64,000 nt of DNA from Gordionus sp. m RMFG-2023 (lineage: Eukaryota > Nematomorpha > Gordioida > Chordodea > Parachordodidae), in contig NC_088777.1 in NCBI RefSeq assembly GCF_954871325.1, forward strand, positions 35,441,366 through 35,505,365, read 5' to 3'. The notes under the pieces are model-generated. The model made no database searches, had not been told where the DNA came from, and was given only the letters and a program-made list of their open reading frames with translations. Both the position numbers and the translations under genes were made by a program. Of the stretch, positions 1-13,190 are shown in pieces; the stretch's first letter is position 1; every line of letters begins with the position of its first letter.

Positions 1-769
1 CTAAAAGATTATATTCTCACCTAAATTCTATAAGCGATGTCCTCACCACGTGTATCTAACATAGGCTATCATGTCTAACCACTATTTCCTCTAACCTTGC
101 AAAAAGTTACTCTCTTCATACTCCATCTTACCTCGAAACATATATGAATAACGCGATAGGTTATAATCTAGCTAAAATTTCCATATTAAACTTTTACATT
201 TTAGACATTTATTAAGTTAACCTTTGATTTATAAATTTTAAATTTTGGAAGATTTACTATGGAATAAAATTTTTTATGAGATTCGTAAAGAATGATGAAA
301 ATATCGTAAATTGCTTTAAAACTAAATTTAGTATGTTTACTAAAAAAATATATATTTAAAGCATGGAATATAAAATATTTTTAATTTAGAGTTAAAATGC
401 GCCTTTTTTGCCTTCAAAATATGTATCTTCAATATTAATAAAAATGCATGAAATTTTTCAGGAATATAGTTTGGCATAAAATAGGAGGCTACTAAAAAAA
501 CGTAGGTCAAAATGAGAAAGTTTGTGTAGTAAAAATTAAAAAATATTGCTGAGGTGTCTAATATAATTGAATATATCCAAAAGACCGGTATACATTTACA
601 GCTAGAAGATGAATGAAATAAGATATGAGTATAATTTATTCTAAAAACGGTTTTATATTGACTATTTGTATCATTTTAAATACATATACCATTTTTTCTT
701 TATATAGAGTAGAGGTATATTGCTTAAAAATTTTGTGGTGGGGGGGGGGAGCTATGATTTTTATGTTGC
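1..769. other. AT-rich DNA, no gene seen
   Basis: Only short chance open frames occur here. I see no domain, splice pattern or terminal repeat. A run of ten G residues near 739-749 lies just before the fold-back element. Confidence 0.6.
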
Positions 770-779
770 TAAAAAAGCT

Positions 780-2400
780 CCGTGAAGTTGGCCGAACGAT
801 TGGAAGCACTAACGATGAATCATATGTCATTTTTTAGTGCCTCGTTAGTGCTTGTTAGTGCTTCAATCCGTATAGTAGCTGAATTCAAGGAAAAAAAAGT
901 TATAAGCAAAAATAAAAATTTGTGCCAACTTCACGCTTAAAAGTCGATTGGAAGCACTAACGATGAAACTTATATCATTCTTTAGTGCTTCGTTAGTAGA
1001 GGTTAGTGCTTCAATCAGTTTCGTAGCCGAATTTAAGAATAAAAAGTTATTCACCTAAAAAACAAATAAAACAAATAATGGCGACGTGCCAAAACAAAAA
1101 CTATAGGAGTACTAAACATCCGGTTTACGCCATTATTTAGTGCTTAATTAGTGAATTTAAATTCCGTTATTAATTTACTTAACCGCCTTATAAAAAAAAG
1201 TTATAAGCTAAATAAAAACTATGACGTCACGATTTAGGCGTGAAGTTGGCCGAACTTTTGGAAGCACTAACGATGAAACTTATATCATTCTTTAGTGCTT
1301 CATTAGTAGAGGTTAGTGCTTTAATCAGTTCCATAGCCGAATTTAAGAATAAAAAGTTATTCACGAAAAAAACAAAAATAAACAAATAATGGCGACGTGC
1401 CAAAACAAAAACTATAGGAGTACTAAACATCCGGCTTTCGCCATTATTTAGTGCTTAATTAGTGTATTTAAATTCCGTTATTAATTTTGTTAACCGTCAT
1501 ATGAAAAAATTGTAAAATGCTAAAGAAATTTTTAGAGGTCAAATTTCGGCTAGAAAATTATGAAAGCACTAACGATGAAATTTATATCCTTCTTTAGGGC
1601 TTCCTTAGTAGAGGTTAGTGGTTCAATTACATTTGTAGCCGAATTTAAGAATAAAAAGTTATTTGCGAAAAAAACAAATAATGGCGACGTGCCAAAACAA
1701 AAACTATAGTAGTACTATACATCCGGTTTTCGCCATTATTTAGTGCTTAATTAGCAAATTTGAATTCCGTAATTAATTTGGTTAACCGTCTTTATAAAAA
1801 ATTGTAATAGGCTAAAGAAATGTTTAGAGGTAAAATTATGGCCAGAAAATTATGAAAGCACTAACGATGAAATTTATATCCTTCTTTAGGGATTCCTTAG
1901 TAGAGGTTAGTGGTTCAATTACTTTTGTAGCCGAATTTATGAATAAAAAGTTATTTGCAAAAAAAACAAATAATGGCGACGTGCAAAAACAAAAACTATA
2001 GTAGTAGTAAACATCCGGTTTTCGCCATTATTTAGTGCTTAATTAGCAAATTTGAATTCCGTAATTAATTTGGTTAGCGGTCTTTATAAAAAATTGTAAT
2101 AGCCTAAAGAAATGTTTAGAGGTAAAATTATGGCCAGAAAATTATGAAAGCACTAACGATGAAATTTATAACCTTCTTTAGGGCTTCCTTAATAGAGGTT
2201 AGTGGTTCAATTACTTTTGTAGCCGAATTTAAGAATAAAAAGATTTTTGCGAAAAAAACAAAAATAAACAAATAATGGCGACGTGCCAAAACAAAAACTA
2301 TAGTAGTAATAAACATCCTGTTTTGCCATTATTTAGTGCTCAATTAGTAAATTAAATTCCATAATTAATATGGTTAACCGTCTTTATAAAAAATTGTAAT
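780..2400 (-). repeat. Left arm of the fold-back element, about five ~300-bp units
   Basis: Units are marked by AGCACTAACGATGAAA at about 955, 1263, 1564, 1857 and 2149, so spacing is about 292-310 bp. The two outer units are closest to the right arm. The inner ones (1560-2330) share their own variants, such as a shorter poly-A segment, which suggests local spread within the arm. Confidence 0.75.
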
Positions 2401-4095
2401 ACACTAAGGATTATGAAAATATATAAAATAATAAAATATGTAAAACCTAATTAAAAAATTTATAATTATATAATTAAAAATAAAATTCTATAATTGAGTC
2501 CTCAAAAATGAACCATAATTGTGTCTAAAAATTTCTATTTTAATTTTTTGTCGAATAAAAAGGAATTCTCTTGGTTCATTTGTGAAAAGTCGTATTTTTT
2601 TCGCAGATTTTTTAAAAACATAAATGTTGAAGGCAAAAAATGCCCGTTAGTAGAAGTCACTACTGGAGTGAATATGAAGTTTTTAAAATTTTTGTATTTG
2701 TTTGTCTTTTTAATTTCTGCCTGTGTTATTAAATTGAAATTTATGTTTGAAGGGAATGATGAGACACACGTGTAGTCCCAATGAGTGATTTGCCGAGGGC
2801 CCAAGGTATGATTGTCATACCATCAGGTCTTAAACCATCCACTTGAGATAAATTTGATGGTTCAAGATTGTTTGTAATGTGTGCAGCTGTTAGGCTTTTA
2901 TTTATTATATGGTTCACAGCGGAGTGTTGATTTATTAATCACATGTGGGGAATTCTGTGGTTAATTTTTTATATTACTCAAAAAATTTTGATTACTTGTA
3001 AATTTTTATAGTATGTAACACATTTCCATAATGTGAAACATTCTTATATAGTTAAATAACTTTCCATAATTATTGTAAAAAACATTTTGATTTGATATAA
3101 TTTTTTAAGAAAATTTTTTAATAAAACTTTAATAAAGACGAAGGTCAAATTTACGAATCGAATATAATTTTTTAATGTTTTGCTCTAAAATTTTCTTAGG
3201 CGTCGAGAAAGGTGTCAGAAAATTTGAAGGATTAATATGTCAGTAATTTATCGAATCAGGAACTCTCAGAATTCCTACATAAGTATTAGTGATCTGCCGG
3301 GCCTAATTTTTCAAGCCCGGCGCGGTCCGAAATTTTTTAAAAAAAGTTTTGCCTGTCTGGCCCGAACCAGAAATTTTTTTAAAAAAATTTGACCCGGCAC
3401 GGTCATCCCCGAATTTATTTAAATATAGCAAATAATTTTTAAAATTACTCAAAATAAAAGACATATGTTATATGTTGTCTAGTTTCTATAAATAAAATAA
3501 AATATTTTTATTTTACAAAAAAAATTTAATATATAATTGATAAATTTAGATATATTTAATAAAATTTCTAGGCCCAACCCTACCCGGCCCTTTTTAAAAA
3601 ATATTAGGCCCGAACCCGATTTATTTAAAAAAAATTAGGTCTGAGCACGGTTCGACGGGTACTTTATAATATTGTGATCTTAATATAACTAAAATTTATG
3701 ATAGAAATAAATATATGCGTAATTTTTTCGAATAAAATAAAACTATGTAAAAAGAACAATTTGAATTAAGAATAAAAAATTTCTGAGAATGTTTTAAACC
3801 ATATCATTCAATGACACCTCAGAATATTATATGGTGGAGAAAAAATGTAGTTGATACAATAAAATAATAAAAATTATATAATTATTACACAAGAATGGGG
3901 TTCAATGGACCTATTAAGACAGTAGTGGAAATAATATTTTGTGACTTGGTTACAATATGCATTTTTTAATTACTTGAGGTTTTTAATCAAACTAATTAGG
4001 GTTTAAATTTTACAAAATAAGTACTAAATAATGGTAAAAATAAAATGTATGTCGCTGATAGATTTTTTGTTTATTTTGTTAACTTTTTTATTTTA
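2401..4095. other. Central spacer of the fold-back element
   Basis: This single-copy stretch separates the two arms. Short open frames at 2521-2775 (+) and 2535-2804 (-) overlap each other and match nothing I recognise. The spacer also holds a GC-rich relic repeat at about 3290-3662. No transposase motif is visible. Confidence 0.5.
3290..3662. repeat. Relic repeat with GGCCCGAACC-type motifs
   Basis: Clusters of GCCGGGCCTAATTTTT, GGCCCGAACC and CCCGGCCC stand out from the AT-rich background and form an imperfect inverted arrangement around an A/T-rich middle. It looks like an old short non-autonomous element. No target duplication could be defined. Confidence 0.4.
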
Positions 4096-7000
4096 AATTA
4101 GGCTATTAAACTGATTGAAGCACTAACCTCTACTAAGGAAGCTCTAAAGAATTATATAATTGTCATTGTTAGTGCTTTCAAAATTTTCTGGCCAAAATTT
4201 GACCTCCTAAACATTTCTTTAACGTATTACAATTTTTTATAAAGACGGTTAACCAAATTAATTATGGAATTCAAATTTACTAATTGAGCATTAAATAATT
4301 ACAAAACCGGATGTTTAGTACTACTATAGTTTTTGTTTTGGCACGTCGCCATTATTTGTGTTCTTCGCAAATAACTTTTTATTCTTAAATTCGGCTACAA
4401 AAATGATTCAAGCACTAACCTCTAGAAGGATATAAATTTCATTGTTAGTGCTTTCATAATTTTCTGGCCAAAATTTGACCTCTAAACATTTCTTTAACGT
4501 ATTACAATTTTTTATAAAGACGGTTAACCAAATTAATTATGGAATTCAAATTTACTAATTGAGCACTAAATAATGGCAAAACCGGATGTTTATTACTACT
4601 ATAGTTTTTGTTTTGGCACGTAGCCATTATTTGTTTATTTTTGTTTTTTTCGCAAATAACTTTTTATTCTTAAATTCGGCTACAAAATGATTCAAGCACT
4701 AACCTCTAGAAGGATATAAATTTCATCGTTAGTGCTTTCATAATTTTATGGCCAAAATTTGACCTCTAAACATTTCTTTAACGTATTACAATTTTTTATA
4801 AAGACGGTTAACCAAATTAATTATGGTTCAAATTTACTAATTGAGCACTAAATAATGGCAAAACCGGATGTTTATTACTACTATAGTTTTTGTTTTGGCA
4901 CGTCACCATTATTTGTTTATTTTTGTTTTTTTGGTAAAAATCTTTTTATTCTTAAATTCGGCTACAAAAGTGATTGAACCACTAACCTCTACTAAGGAAG
5001 CCCTAAAGAAGTGTATAAATTTCATCGTCAGTGCTTTCATATTTTTCTGGCAATAATTTGACCTCTAAACATTTCTTTAGCGTATTACAATATTTTATAA
5101 AGACGGTTAACCAAATTAATAACGGAATTTAATTACACTAATTAAGCACTAAATAATGGCGAAAACCGGATGTTTAGTACTCCTATAGTTTTTGTTTTGG
5201 CACATCGCCATTATTGGTTTATTTTTGTTTTTTTCGTGAATAACTTTTTATTCTTAAATTCGGCTACAAAACTGATTAAAGCACTAACTCTACTAACGAA
5301 GCACTAAAAAATGATATAAGTTTCATCGTTAGTGCTTTCATAATTTTCTAGCCGAAATTTGACCTCTAAATATTTCTTTTGCGTGTTACAATTTTTTCAT
5401 ATGACGGTTAACAAAATAAATTACGGTATTTAAATATACTAATTAAGCACTAAATAATGGCGAAAACCGGATGTATAGTACTCCTATAGTTTTTGTTTTG
5501 GCACGTCGTAATTATTTGTTTATTTTTATTCTTAAATTCGGCTACAAAACTGATTAAAGCACTAACCTCTACTAACGAAGCACTAAAAAATGATATAAGT
5601 TTCATCGTTAGTGCTTTCATAATTTTCTAGCCGAAATTTGACCTCTAAAAATTTCTTTAGCATTTTACAATTTTTTCATATGACGGTTAACAAAATTAAT
5701 AACGGAATTTAAATATACTAATTAAGCACTAAATAATGGCGAAAGCCGGATGTTTAGTACTCCTATAGTTTTTGTTTTGGCACGTCGCCATTATTTGTTT
5801 ATTTTTGTTTTTTTCGTGAATAACTTTTTATTCTTAAATTCGGCTATGGAACTGATTAAAGCACTAACCTCTACTAACGAAGCACTAAAGAATGATATAA
5901 GTTTCATCGTTAGTGCTTCCAAAAGTTCGGCCAACTTCACGCCTAAATCGTGACGTCATAGTTTTTATTTAGCTTATAACTTTTTTTTTATAAGGCGGTT
6001 AAGTAAATTAATAACGGAATTTAAATTCACTAATTAAGCACTAAATAATGGCGTAAACCGGATGTTTAGTATTCCTATAGTTTTTGTTTTGGCACGTCGC
6101 CATTATTTGTTTATTTTTATTTTTTTCGTGAATAACTTTTTATTCTTAAATTCGGCTATGGAACTGATTAAAGCACTAACCTCTACTAACGAAGCACTAA
6201 AGAATGATATAAGTTTCATCGTTAGTGCTTCCAAAAGTTCGGCCAACTTCACGCCTAAATCGTGACGTCATAGTTTTTATTTAGCTTATAACTTTTTTTT
6301 TATAAGGCGGTTAAGTAAATTAATAACGGAATTTAAATTCACTAATTAAGCACTAAATAATGGCGTAAACCGGATGTTTAGTACTCCTATAGTTTTTGTT
6401 TTGGCACGTCGCCATTATTTGTTTATTTTTGTTTTTTTCGTGAATAACTTTTTATTCTTAAATTCGGCTATGGAACTGATTAAAGCACTAACCTCTACTA
6501 ACGAAGCACTAAAGAATGATATAAGTTTCATCGTTAGTGCTTCCAAAAGTTCGGCCAACTTCACGCCTAAATCGTGACGTCATAGTTTTTATTTAGCTTA
6601 TAACTTTTTTTTTATAAGGCGGTTAAGTAAATTAATAACGGAATTTAAATTCACTAATTAAGCACTAAATAATGGCGTAAACCGGATGTTTAGTACTCCT
6701 ATAGTTTTTGTTTTGGCACGTCGCCATTATTTGTTTATTTTTATTTTTTTCGTGAATAACTTTTTATTCTTAAATTCGGCTACGGAACTGATTGTAGCAC
6801 TAACCTCTACTAACGAAGCACTAAAGAATGATATAAGTTTCATCGTTAGTGCTTCCAAAAGTTCGGCCAACTTCACGCTTAAATCGTGACGTCATATATT
6901 TAGCTAATAACTTTTTTTCCATATGGCGGTTAACTAAATTAATAATGGAATTTAAATACATTAATTAAGCACTAAATAATGGCGAAAACCGGATGTTAAG

Positions 7001-7350
7001 TACTACTCTAGTTTTTGTTTTGGCACGTCGCCAATATTTGTTTATTTTTGTTTTTTTCGTGAATAACTTTTTATTCATAAATTTGGCTACAAAATGGATT
7101 GAAGCACTAACCTCTACTAACGAAGCACTAACCTCTACTAACGAAGCACTAAAGAATGATATAAGTTTCATCGTTAGTGCTTCCAATCGACTTTTAAGCG
7201 TGAAGTTGCCACAAATTTTTATTTTTGCTTATAACTTTTTTTCCTTAAATTCGGCTACTATACGGATTGAAGCACTAATAAGCACTAACTAAGCACTAAA
7301 AAATTTCATATGATTCATCTTTAGTGCTTCCAATTGTTTGGCCAACTTCA
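4096..7350 (+). repeat. Right arm of the fold-back element, about eleven ~300-bp units
   Basis: Units are marked by TCATCGTTAGTGCTT at roughly 5325, 5608, 5906, 6218, 6530, 6841 and 7168, with diverged copies from 4170 onward. The four units between 5750 and 6890 are nearly identical and spaced exactly 312 bp. Units nearer the centre are 270-303 bp and more diverged. Each homogenised unit carries a TGACGTCA palindrome and GGCACGTCGCC. The 67-codon open frames in the units are a by-product of copying. Confidence 0.75.
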
Positions 7351-8589
7351 CGTAGCTTATCAAAAAATAATAAAATATATTTTTTTTATTACAATTATGA
7401 ATAAATCCATTTTTTTATATAGTTTAAAAATAATTTAACAAATTTAATACCATCGATATCTATACAAAATAAAATATATATAAATACAATTTTTTAAAAA
7501 TTTTATAAATCTTTCATTTCTTCGTTTACTTTGGGGTGTATTTTTTTTTAAAAATATTTTGATGCATGGATCTGGAATCCATCACAAAGATTAAATATGA
7601 GGAATTATTTACTCCTAAACTCGTTCGTATATTTGCCATGATCAAAATCATAAGATAAAAGTCCTTTTCACATTCGGCTGAGGGATAAAATGTTTACGCA
7701 GTTAATTAATTTTTAAAACACTATATAGCCGAAGCCTATCATAATCATTTAATCTGAATATTTGGGAGATTCTTTATATTTGCCTTTCGCTAAATCGTGC
7801 ATCTTGGTTCTTAGGCCACTTTCTTTTTAAAAAATTATATATCGAGGAGAATATACTCGTTTTCAAAGATCAATTAGACGGGGTTGCATGATTCTTTCTA
7901 GAGAATTTAATTATCATAAACTTTCAAACTACGAATTGGATCTAGTTGGTAAACTCTTAATATTTCTTTCAGAATTTAAAAAACCATTACATATCTTTCA
8001 TAAACTTATTTAATAACCTTAAATTTCTTAAAATTTAGATCATAAATGTGAAAGAAATTATGGGAGATTTTTACTTTCTTTCTATTTCACCCAGTTATGG
8101 AGAACCTGGCAACTTTTAAACTTTGGAATTAATAAAATATAGTATATCTTATAATCTAATATAAACTATACCCCGTATATTTGTACTTTAGTCCTTAAAT
8201 AACCGCTAATGCAGTCCAGAATCTTGGTTACAGGTTTTAGCTTAAATGGGTAGTTTGGCAAGATAAAGCAAATCTGTTTAATTATATTGTGGTGGGTTAG
8301 GTTTCTAATAAAATATACTATTTTTCTTTATAGATTAACCCTAATCTGCATCAAGTTTTAGTATGAACCGCAAAGCAGTACATTTAGCCAATATTTAAAT
8401 TTACTCCCCTTACACGGGAATACGAAGACAAATATATTAATAAATATTTTTTCATAAACCCCCATATACCTAGCCACTAAGATTAAAAATTAAATCTTGG
8501 ACTTAGCTCATTTCTATTTTGATAAATTAAATACAATAAATAATATTCTGCCCTTCAGCTTAGTTATCTAGTATTTAAATATCTATTAT

Positions 8590-8625
8590 ATGTATATACC
8601 AATTTGGTGTATATACATATAAGAA
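8590..8625. repeat. Near-perfect ~36-bp palindrome
   Basis: Two arms reading TATATGTATATACC and its complement flank a short AATT centre. The sequence could form a hairpin or cruciform. There is no sign that it belongs to a gene or terminator. Confidence 0.6.
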
Positions 8626-8668
8626 AATAAAGAACAGTATATTAATATAATGTTAAAACAAAACTAAT

Positions 8669-8712
8669 CTTTATTGTTTCTTTATTGTTTCTTTATTGTT
8701 TCTTTATTGTTT
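8669..8712. repeat. Short tandem repeat, about four copies of an 11-bp unit
   Basis: About four head-to-tail copies of TTTATTGTTTC lie in AT-rich intergenic DNA. This is a simple sequence repeat. Confidence 0.7.
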
Positions 8713-9723
8713 ATAATTATCATCCAAAAAAATAAAAAAATGTAAGTCAAAAATTTATATTCAATTCTTTTAACATCATTATAAAATTATCAAAAATTTC
8801 GCATGATTATCATGAATGAATGCTCTCCATTTCCTCTTTCTTCTTTCTATTCTACATCACATATGTCATCATATATGACATTATGTACTATTTAACAAAT
8901 AAAGTATTAATATTAACAGATAATGATACCATTTGCCTATATTTTTCGATCCCCTAAGGTTATGCACTCGGAACAAAGAAAATATATAAATAAATATTAT
9001 TTTATAAAAGACATTCATATACCTAAACACTATATATTATAACTTGACCATAGGCCATATCTAGTTTTAATTAAATTAAGATAAAAATATATATTTATAT
9101 TTAATATTCTGTCCTCAGGTTTAGTTATCTAATATATAAAAGATTTAGAATTTAGCCCTCGACATGGGTAAAAAATATATATACAACTAAGAGTCCATCA
9201 CAACCAAAATATTAATGTATATAAATCATGTTAACTAAAAAATTACCTTTATATCTCAAAGATTTATCAAAAATAGACCAAATTTTGAATGAATATTGTT
9301 TAAACAAAATATTTAGCTTTTACAAAACCGGATCAAAATAATAAAGTGTTTGATTGTTATGTAATTTTAAAGAAAGTGGGGTGGGGTGGGGTCGTATAAA
9401 ACCTCGCCAAGTTAACGAAGGATAAAGAAGGATAAAGAATACATAAGTATTTGATAATAGTGTTTTCACATAATTAATTTTCACTAAATAAGAATGATAT
9501 TTTAATCCATTAGTAATTTGCCAGAATATTCGAGATTTATTAGATAATTATATTGTTCCTTGATTGCATTAAACAAAAAAATATAACGGTTAATGAATAT
9601 TAATTATCAACTGGTCTTAGATTATTAGAATTTGCTCTTCACAACTTTATAAACTCAAAATTTGTCAAAATTAATCAAAAAATTATAATAAAGTATTACA
9701 TAAAAAAAATAACTACCTTCTAT

Positions 9724-9873
9724 AGTCATTGTTAAACGGCCCGATTAAGATTTTAGCCAAAATAATATTATGTAAGTCTGGAGATTTTGTGCATAGATAG
9801 CAGAAAGGTTTGTATCTCTATATCGAATCTTACATATTATTTTGGCTAAAATCTTAATCGGTTTTTTAAAAAC
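9724..9873. mobile_element. Truncated palindromic MITE
   Basis: The sequence ATTGTTAAACGGC followed by CCGATTAAGATTTTAGCC is mirrored at about 9842-9862 by GGCTAAAATCTTAATCGG. The left end resembles the TAGTGTTGTTAAACGGCTCG terminus of the MITEs at 33438, 35041 and 38554. The right terminus is lost, so this is a decayed relative. Confidence 0.55.
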
Positions 9874-10087
9874 ATTAATGTTGATACAAAAAAAATTTAA
9901 ATTATTTTTTAGAATTATTGTAAAGTATTAACAAAAGAGAAGGCTCATGCTAGAGTTGGCATTTTCCAATCATACCTATCAATTTTATCAATTTAGAAAA
10001 TAATTATTAACTTGAAATTATTTTTCCTTATTAAGAATCCTTAAAATAACTATTAATCATTTAAAAAAATAAATATTATGTTTAAAT

Positions 10088-11598
10088 CAGGGTTTCGAAC
10101 ACAACCGTGAACCGTAACAAACCGTTATAATTTTCTCAACCGTAACCGTATAATGAAAATATAAAAAGAGTGAACCGAACTGTTGTAAATATTTTGAATC
10201 GATTTAGCCCGGTTCATAACGGTTTAAAAATAATTAATTTTATATTATTAACCTAAATTTGAAATTTTAATTTTCCTTGGGGGCAATTAAAATTCGTGAT
10301 TTCTTTTCAAAATTAAAATTTTTTTAGATTTATATCGCTAATTATCTTCATATCAATCAATACCAAGTTTATTGTTTTTACTTTTATATACACAATTTAA
10401 TATAGATTAGGCAAATTACTAGTTAATTAAATTAGTAATAATCTTCATGGTTAAATTAAATAAGAAATTATAAAAATATAAATTAAAAAGATTAAGATTA
10501 AAATATATATATATATGTTTTATGATTAATTTTTCCCAAAAATTAAATTTATAAAAACCAGAACGAACCGAAAAGAACCGTTATGAATTCTAAACAGCAA
10601 ATCGATATAAATTTCTTCAAAAAACCAGAAATAAAACAAGATTAATTTAAGGATCAGCATATCTTATAACATGGCAAATTGGTCCACCATAGAAATCTGG
10701 GTATAAATATTTGTTTATTAAATTAATTTTTTAAAATATTATTAAATATTTTATTGATATTACACAATTAGTAAATAAAATTGAAATTTTTGTAAAAAAA
10801 AAGAAAAATATAATAATAGGACGAACCAGAGGTTTGAACCAAACCCGAACCTGGAAAAGAAAACCCGGGTTTTGCGGAAAAAATCTGAACCCGAACCGAA
10901 CCTGAACCCCGTTTATAAAATTTTCAAAACCTCGAACCGAATCCGGGAATTTTATTTGAACCCGAGTTCAACCGGGTTCAGTGTATTGTTTAAATTAATA
11001 TAAGATATTTGTATAATTGTAAATACAGATATTAATAATTTACTTGACATTTTATAATATTTTCAAATTTCAAATTAAATGAAGTGTTAATAAATTTTAA
11101 ACAACTTAATTCTTTTACTCCATTTTTAAATTTTTAAAATTTATTTTCAAAGATTCCTATTGGAATGTCAATAAATTTTAAATAATTAAATTCATTTACG
11201 ACATTTATTTTTAAATTTTAACTTATTCTCAAAGATTCTTAATTAGAGGAAAATGAAAGTAAACAAGGCAAAGTAAAAATTATTATATTGGATATTGTTA
11301 ATTTATAGAAATAAATAAAATTTTAAAAATCTATACATGACTATGCTTTGTATTTTTAATTATATTTTGCCTATAAATGAAATAAAAAATAATTTTATAT
11401 ACCAAATTTATGCCTAGTTTTTTAATTATGATTTAAATATAAATTTTTTTTATCAATTCAAAAATTCTTAAAACACGAGCTGAACCCGGAACCAAACTTG
11501 GGTTTAATTTCCCGAACCGAGCCCACCTATTTTTTAACCTTAAACTGAGCCTGAACCGAACCCGGGCAAAAATGTTGCCGGGTTCGCATCCCTGGGAC
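10088..11598. repeat. Relic hAT-like non-autonomous repeats rich in GAACCG motifs
   Basis: The left edge reads CAGGGTTTCGAACAC and the right edge is the complement of CAGGGATGCGAACCCGG. Both resemble the CAGGGATGTGAACC terminus of the hAT element at 19121. In between are clusters of GAACCG and CCCGAACC motifs. No matching 8-bp target duplication is visible, so this may be two overlapping relics rather than one element. Confidence 0.4.
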
Positions 11599-13190
11599 GG
11601 ACCCTCAACATGACTTCTATTTAATGATCCTTTTGTTTTATACTGATAAATTTATAATAAATTGCAACTGTATTATAGGCACCGAGACGCCGCACTGAAT
11701 TTTCCACGCCTAATTGACGTGGAACTGTTGTATAATTATTTTATAAATTTTTTTGTAAATATTAAGTTTGACATGACTAGCCATATCTAGTTATAAAAAA
11801 AATTTGGTTTATTTTTTTAGATATTGAAATTTTCTATTTTTTTAATTATATATAACCTTTAAAAAAAAGTTTAATTAAAAATTATTTATTCAAGTTACAA
11901 AGTAAGGTAAAAAATTTAATAAATTTAAAAAAAAATAGATAGAACAACTATGCTTTATTAATCCTAAGAAAATCAAAATTAATCAAATTTTTTTATTTGG
12001 CAAAAATCTTCGATTTTTTATAAATCTAGAAAAACAAAAAAATTCTTTATTTATAATTAGTGAATACTCATTAATATAGGGCATTAAAAATCAGTCATAT
12101 TTTTATATAATTTTTATCAATTTGTAAAACATTCTTCTATTATGAATAATTATTTTGGTCTATATTCTTTCCAAATGTATATTTTTAACTCTATAGATTT
12201 TCCAATTGTAGGGAATATGATTTAAGAAATTGTGGGTTTTTTAACATTTTAATTAATTTAACCCTAGTCATGTAATTTACAATGCTCACAGTGGAATAAT
12301 ACATTGATTTAAGGACTTGAAATAAGTTCAAGAAGTATTTGGAGCTACAAAATTGCATTGGATTCACTTGTGAAATTTTAGCACAGCTCACTCCTTGGCG
12401 TTAATCTATTTTTTTTAAAAAAAGACTATGACAGAAAAAGGATGGCTTAGAATCAGCTACTTTTTTTATTTATTTAAACTTATGTTTAGGGACTTTTCAG
12501 ATCTGTTTAGAATTCAGATAAGACAATATAAAAGAAGGAAAGGATGGGGGGGGGGGGGCTTTGATTAACACTAGTGAAAAAAATAGTAATGGGCTTTACA
12601 ATTTAAAGTTTATTTAAGAATAAATACAATAATTATTATTTCGCCCTCCCAACTCTAAAATTTTTTTCAAGAATAAAATTATCAAGCAATTGTTTTAATA
12701 TATTCTAAAAAAAATTACAAGTTTCCTTTTTAGAATATAGTAATATTAATATATTTAACTAAATATTATCTTAAAAATATTATTTTAAAATTTCAACATG
12801 CCATTATTCTTTAATAATTCTAAGGATATTAAAGGTTAACACTTTTTCTCGTCTAATTTGTTAAGTATTCATATGACGATTTTATATTTAAACTATAAAA
12901 AAAAGCTGAATTAATTTTTTTAAATAAAATTAGACGTCACAAACTATTTCTTTTTATCTCTATTTAAAATTATTTGTATTACATATTTAATTTTTTTTAT
13001 AATGATATCATGAGGGGGGATGGAACACAATAACCGCAAGGAAAAATGACTTAAAAATTTCAATAATTTTTTTTATTTGAATAAGCCATACCAAACTTAT
13101 AAATATTTTTCTTCATTTTTTTAAAAAATGGATATTATAGTAATAACTGGTTAGTTAAATTTTAATTCTAATTAATTTATGATGCCCTTA
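11599..13190. other. AT-rich DNA, no gene seen
   Basis: Nothing coding is recognised. A run of about 13 G residues lies near 12546-12558. A short open stretch at 13209-13250 begins with ATG and ends at a possible GT donor. It could be an upstream exon of the coiled-coil gene, but cannot be supported alone. Confidence 0.45.

Larger units (their letters stand above)
770..7357. mobile_element. Giant fold-back element with ~300-bp tandem units in inverted arms
   Basis: The two ends are inverted copies of each other: CGTGAAGTTGGCC followed by GGAAGCACTAACGATGAATC on the left, and the complement at about 7303-7352 on the right. The left arm (about 780-2400) carries about five units in one orientation. 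The right arm (about 4100-7350) carries about eleven in the opposite orientation. Unit spacing is 270-327 bp and is exactly 312 bp between 5951, 6263, 6575 and 6887. The left unit at 1227-1430 translates identically to right-arm units at 5750-5953 and 6374-6577, so the arms are young or have been homogenised. No transposase is visible, so it is non-autonomous if mobile. No clear target duplication was found, so the exact ends are uncertain by a few bases. Confidence 0.75.
7358..9720. other. AT-rich DNA, no gene seen
   Basis: No coding exon, RNA gene or complete element is recognised. The stretch contains the palindrome at 8590-8625 and the simple repeat at 8669-8712, listed separately. Confidence 0.5.

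Noticed and set aside
5750-6889. A row of nearly identical 67-codon open frames beginning MFSTPIVFV, also at 1227-1430 on the other strand
   Set aside because: They are the same stretch of a homogenised 312-bp repeat unit; older units have lost the frame, which suggests no selection for protein.
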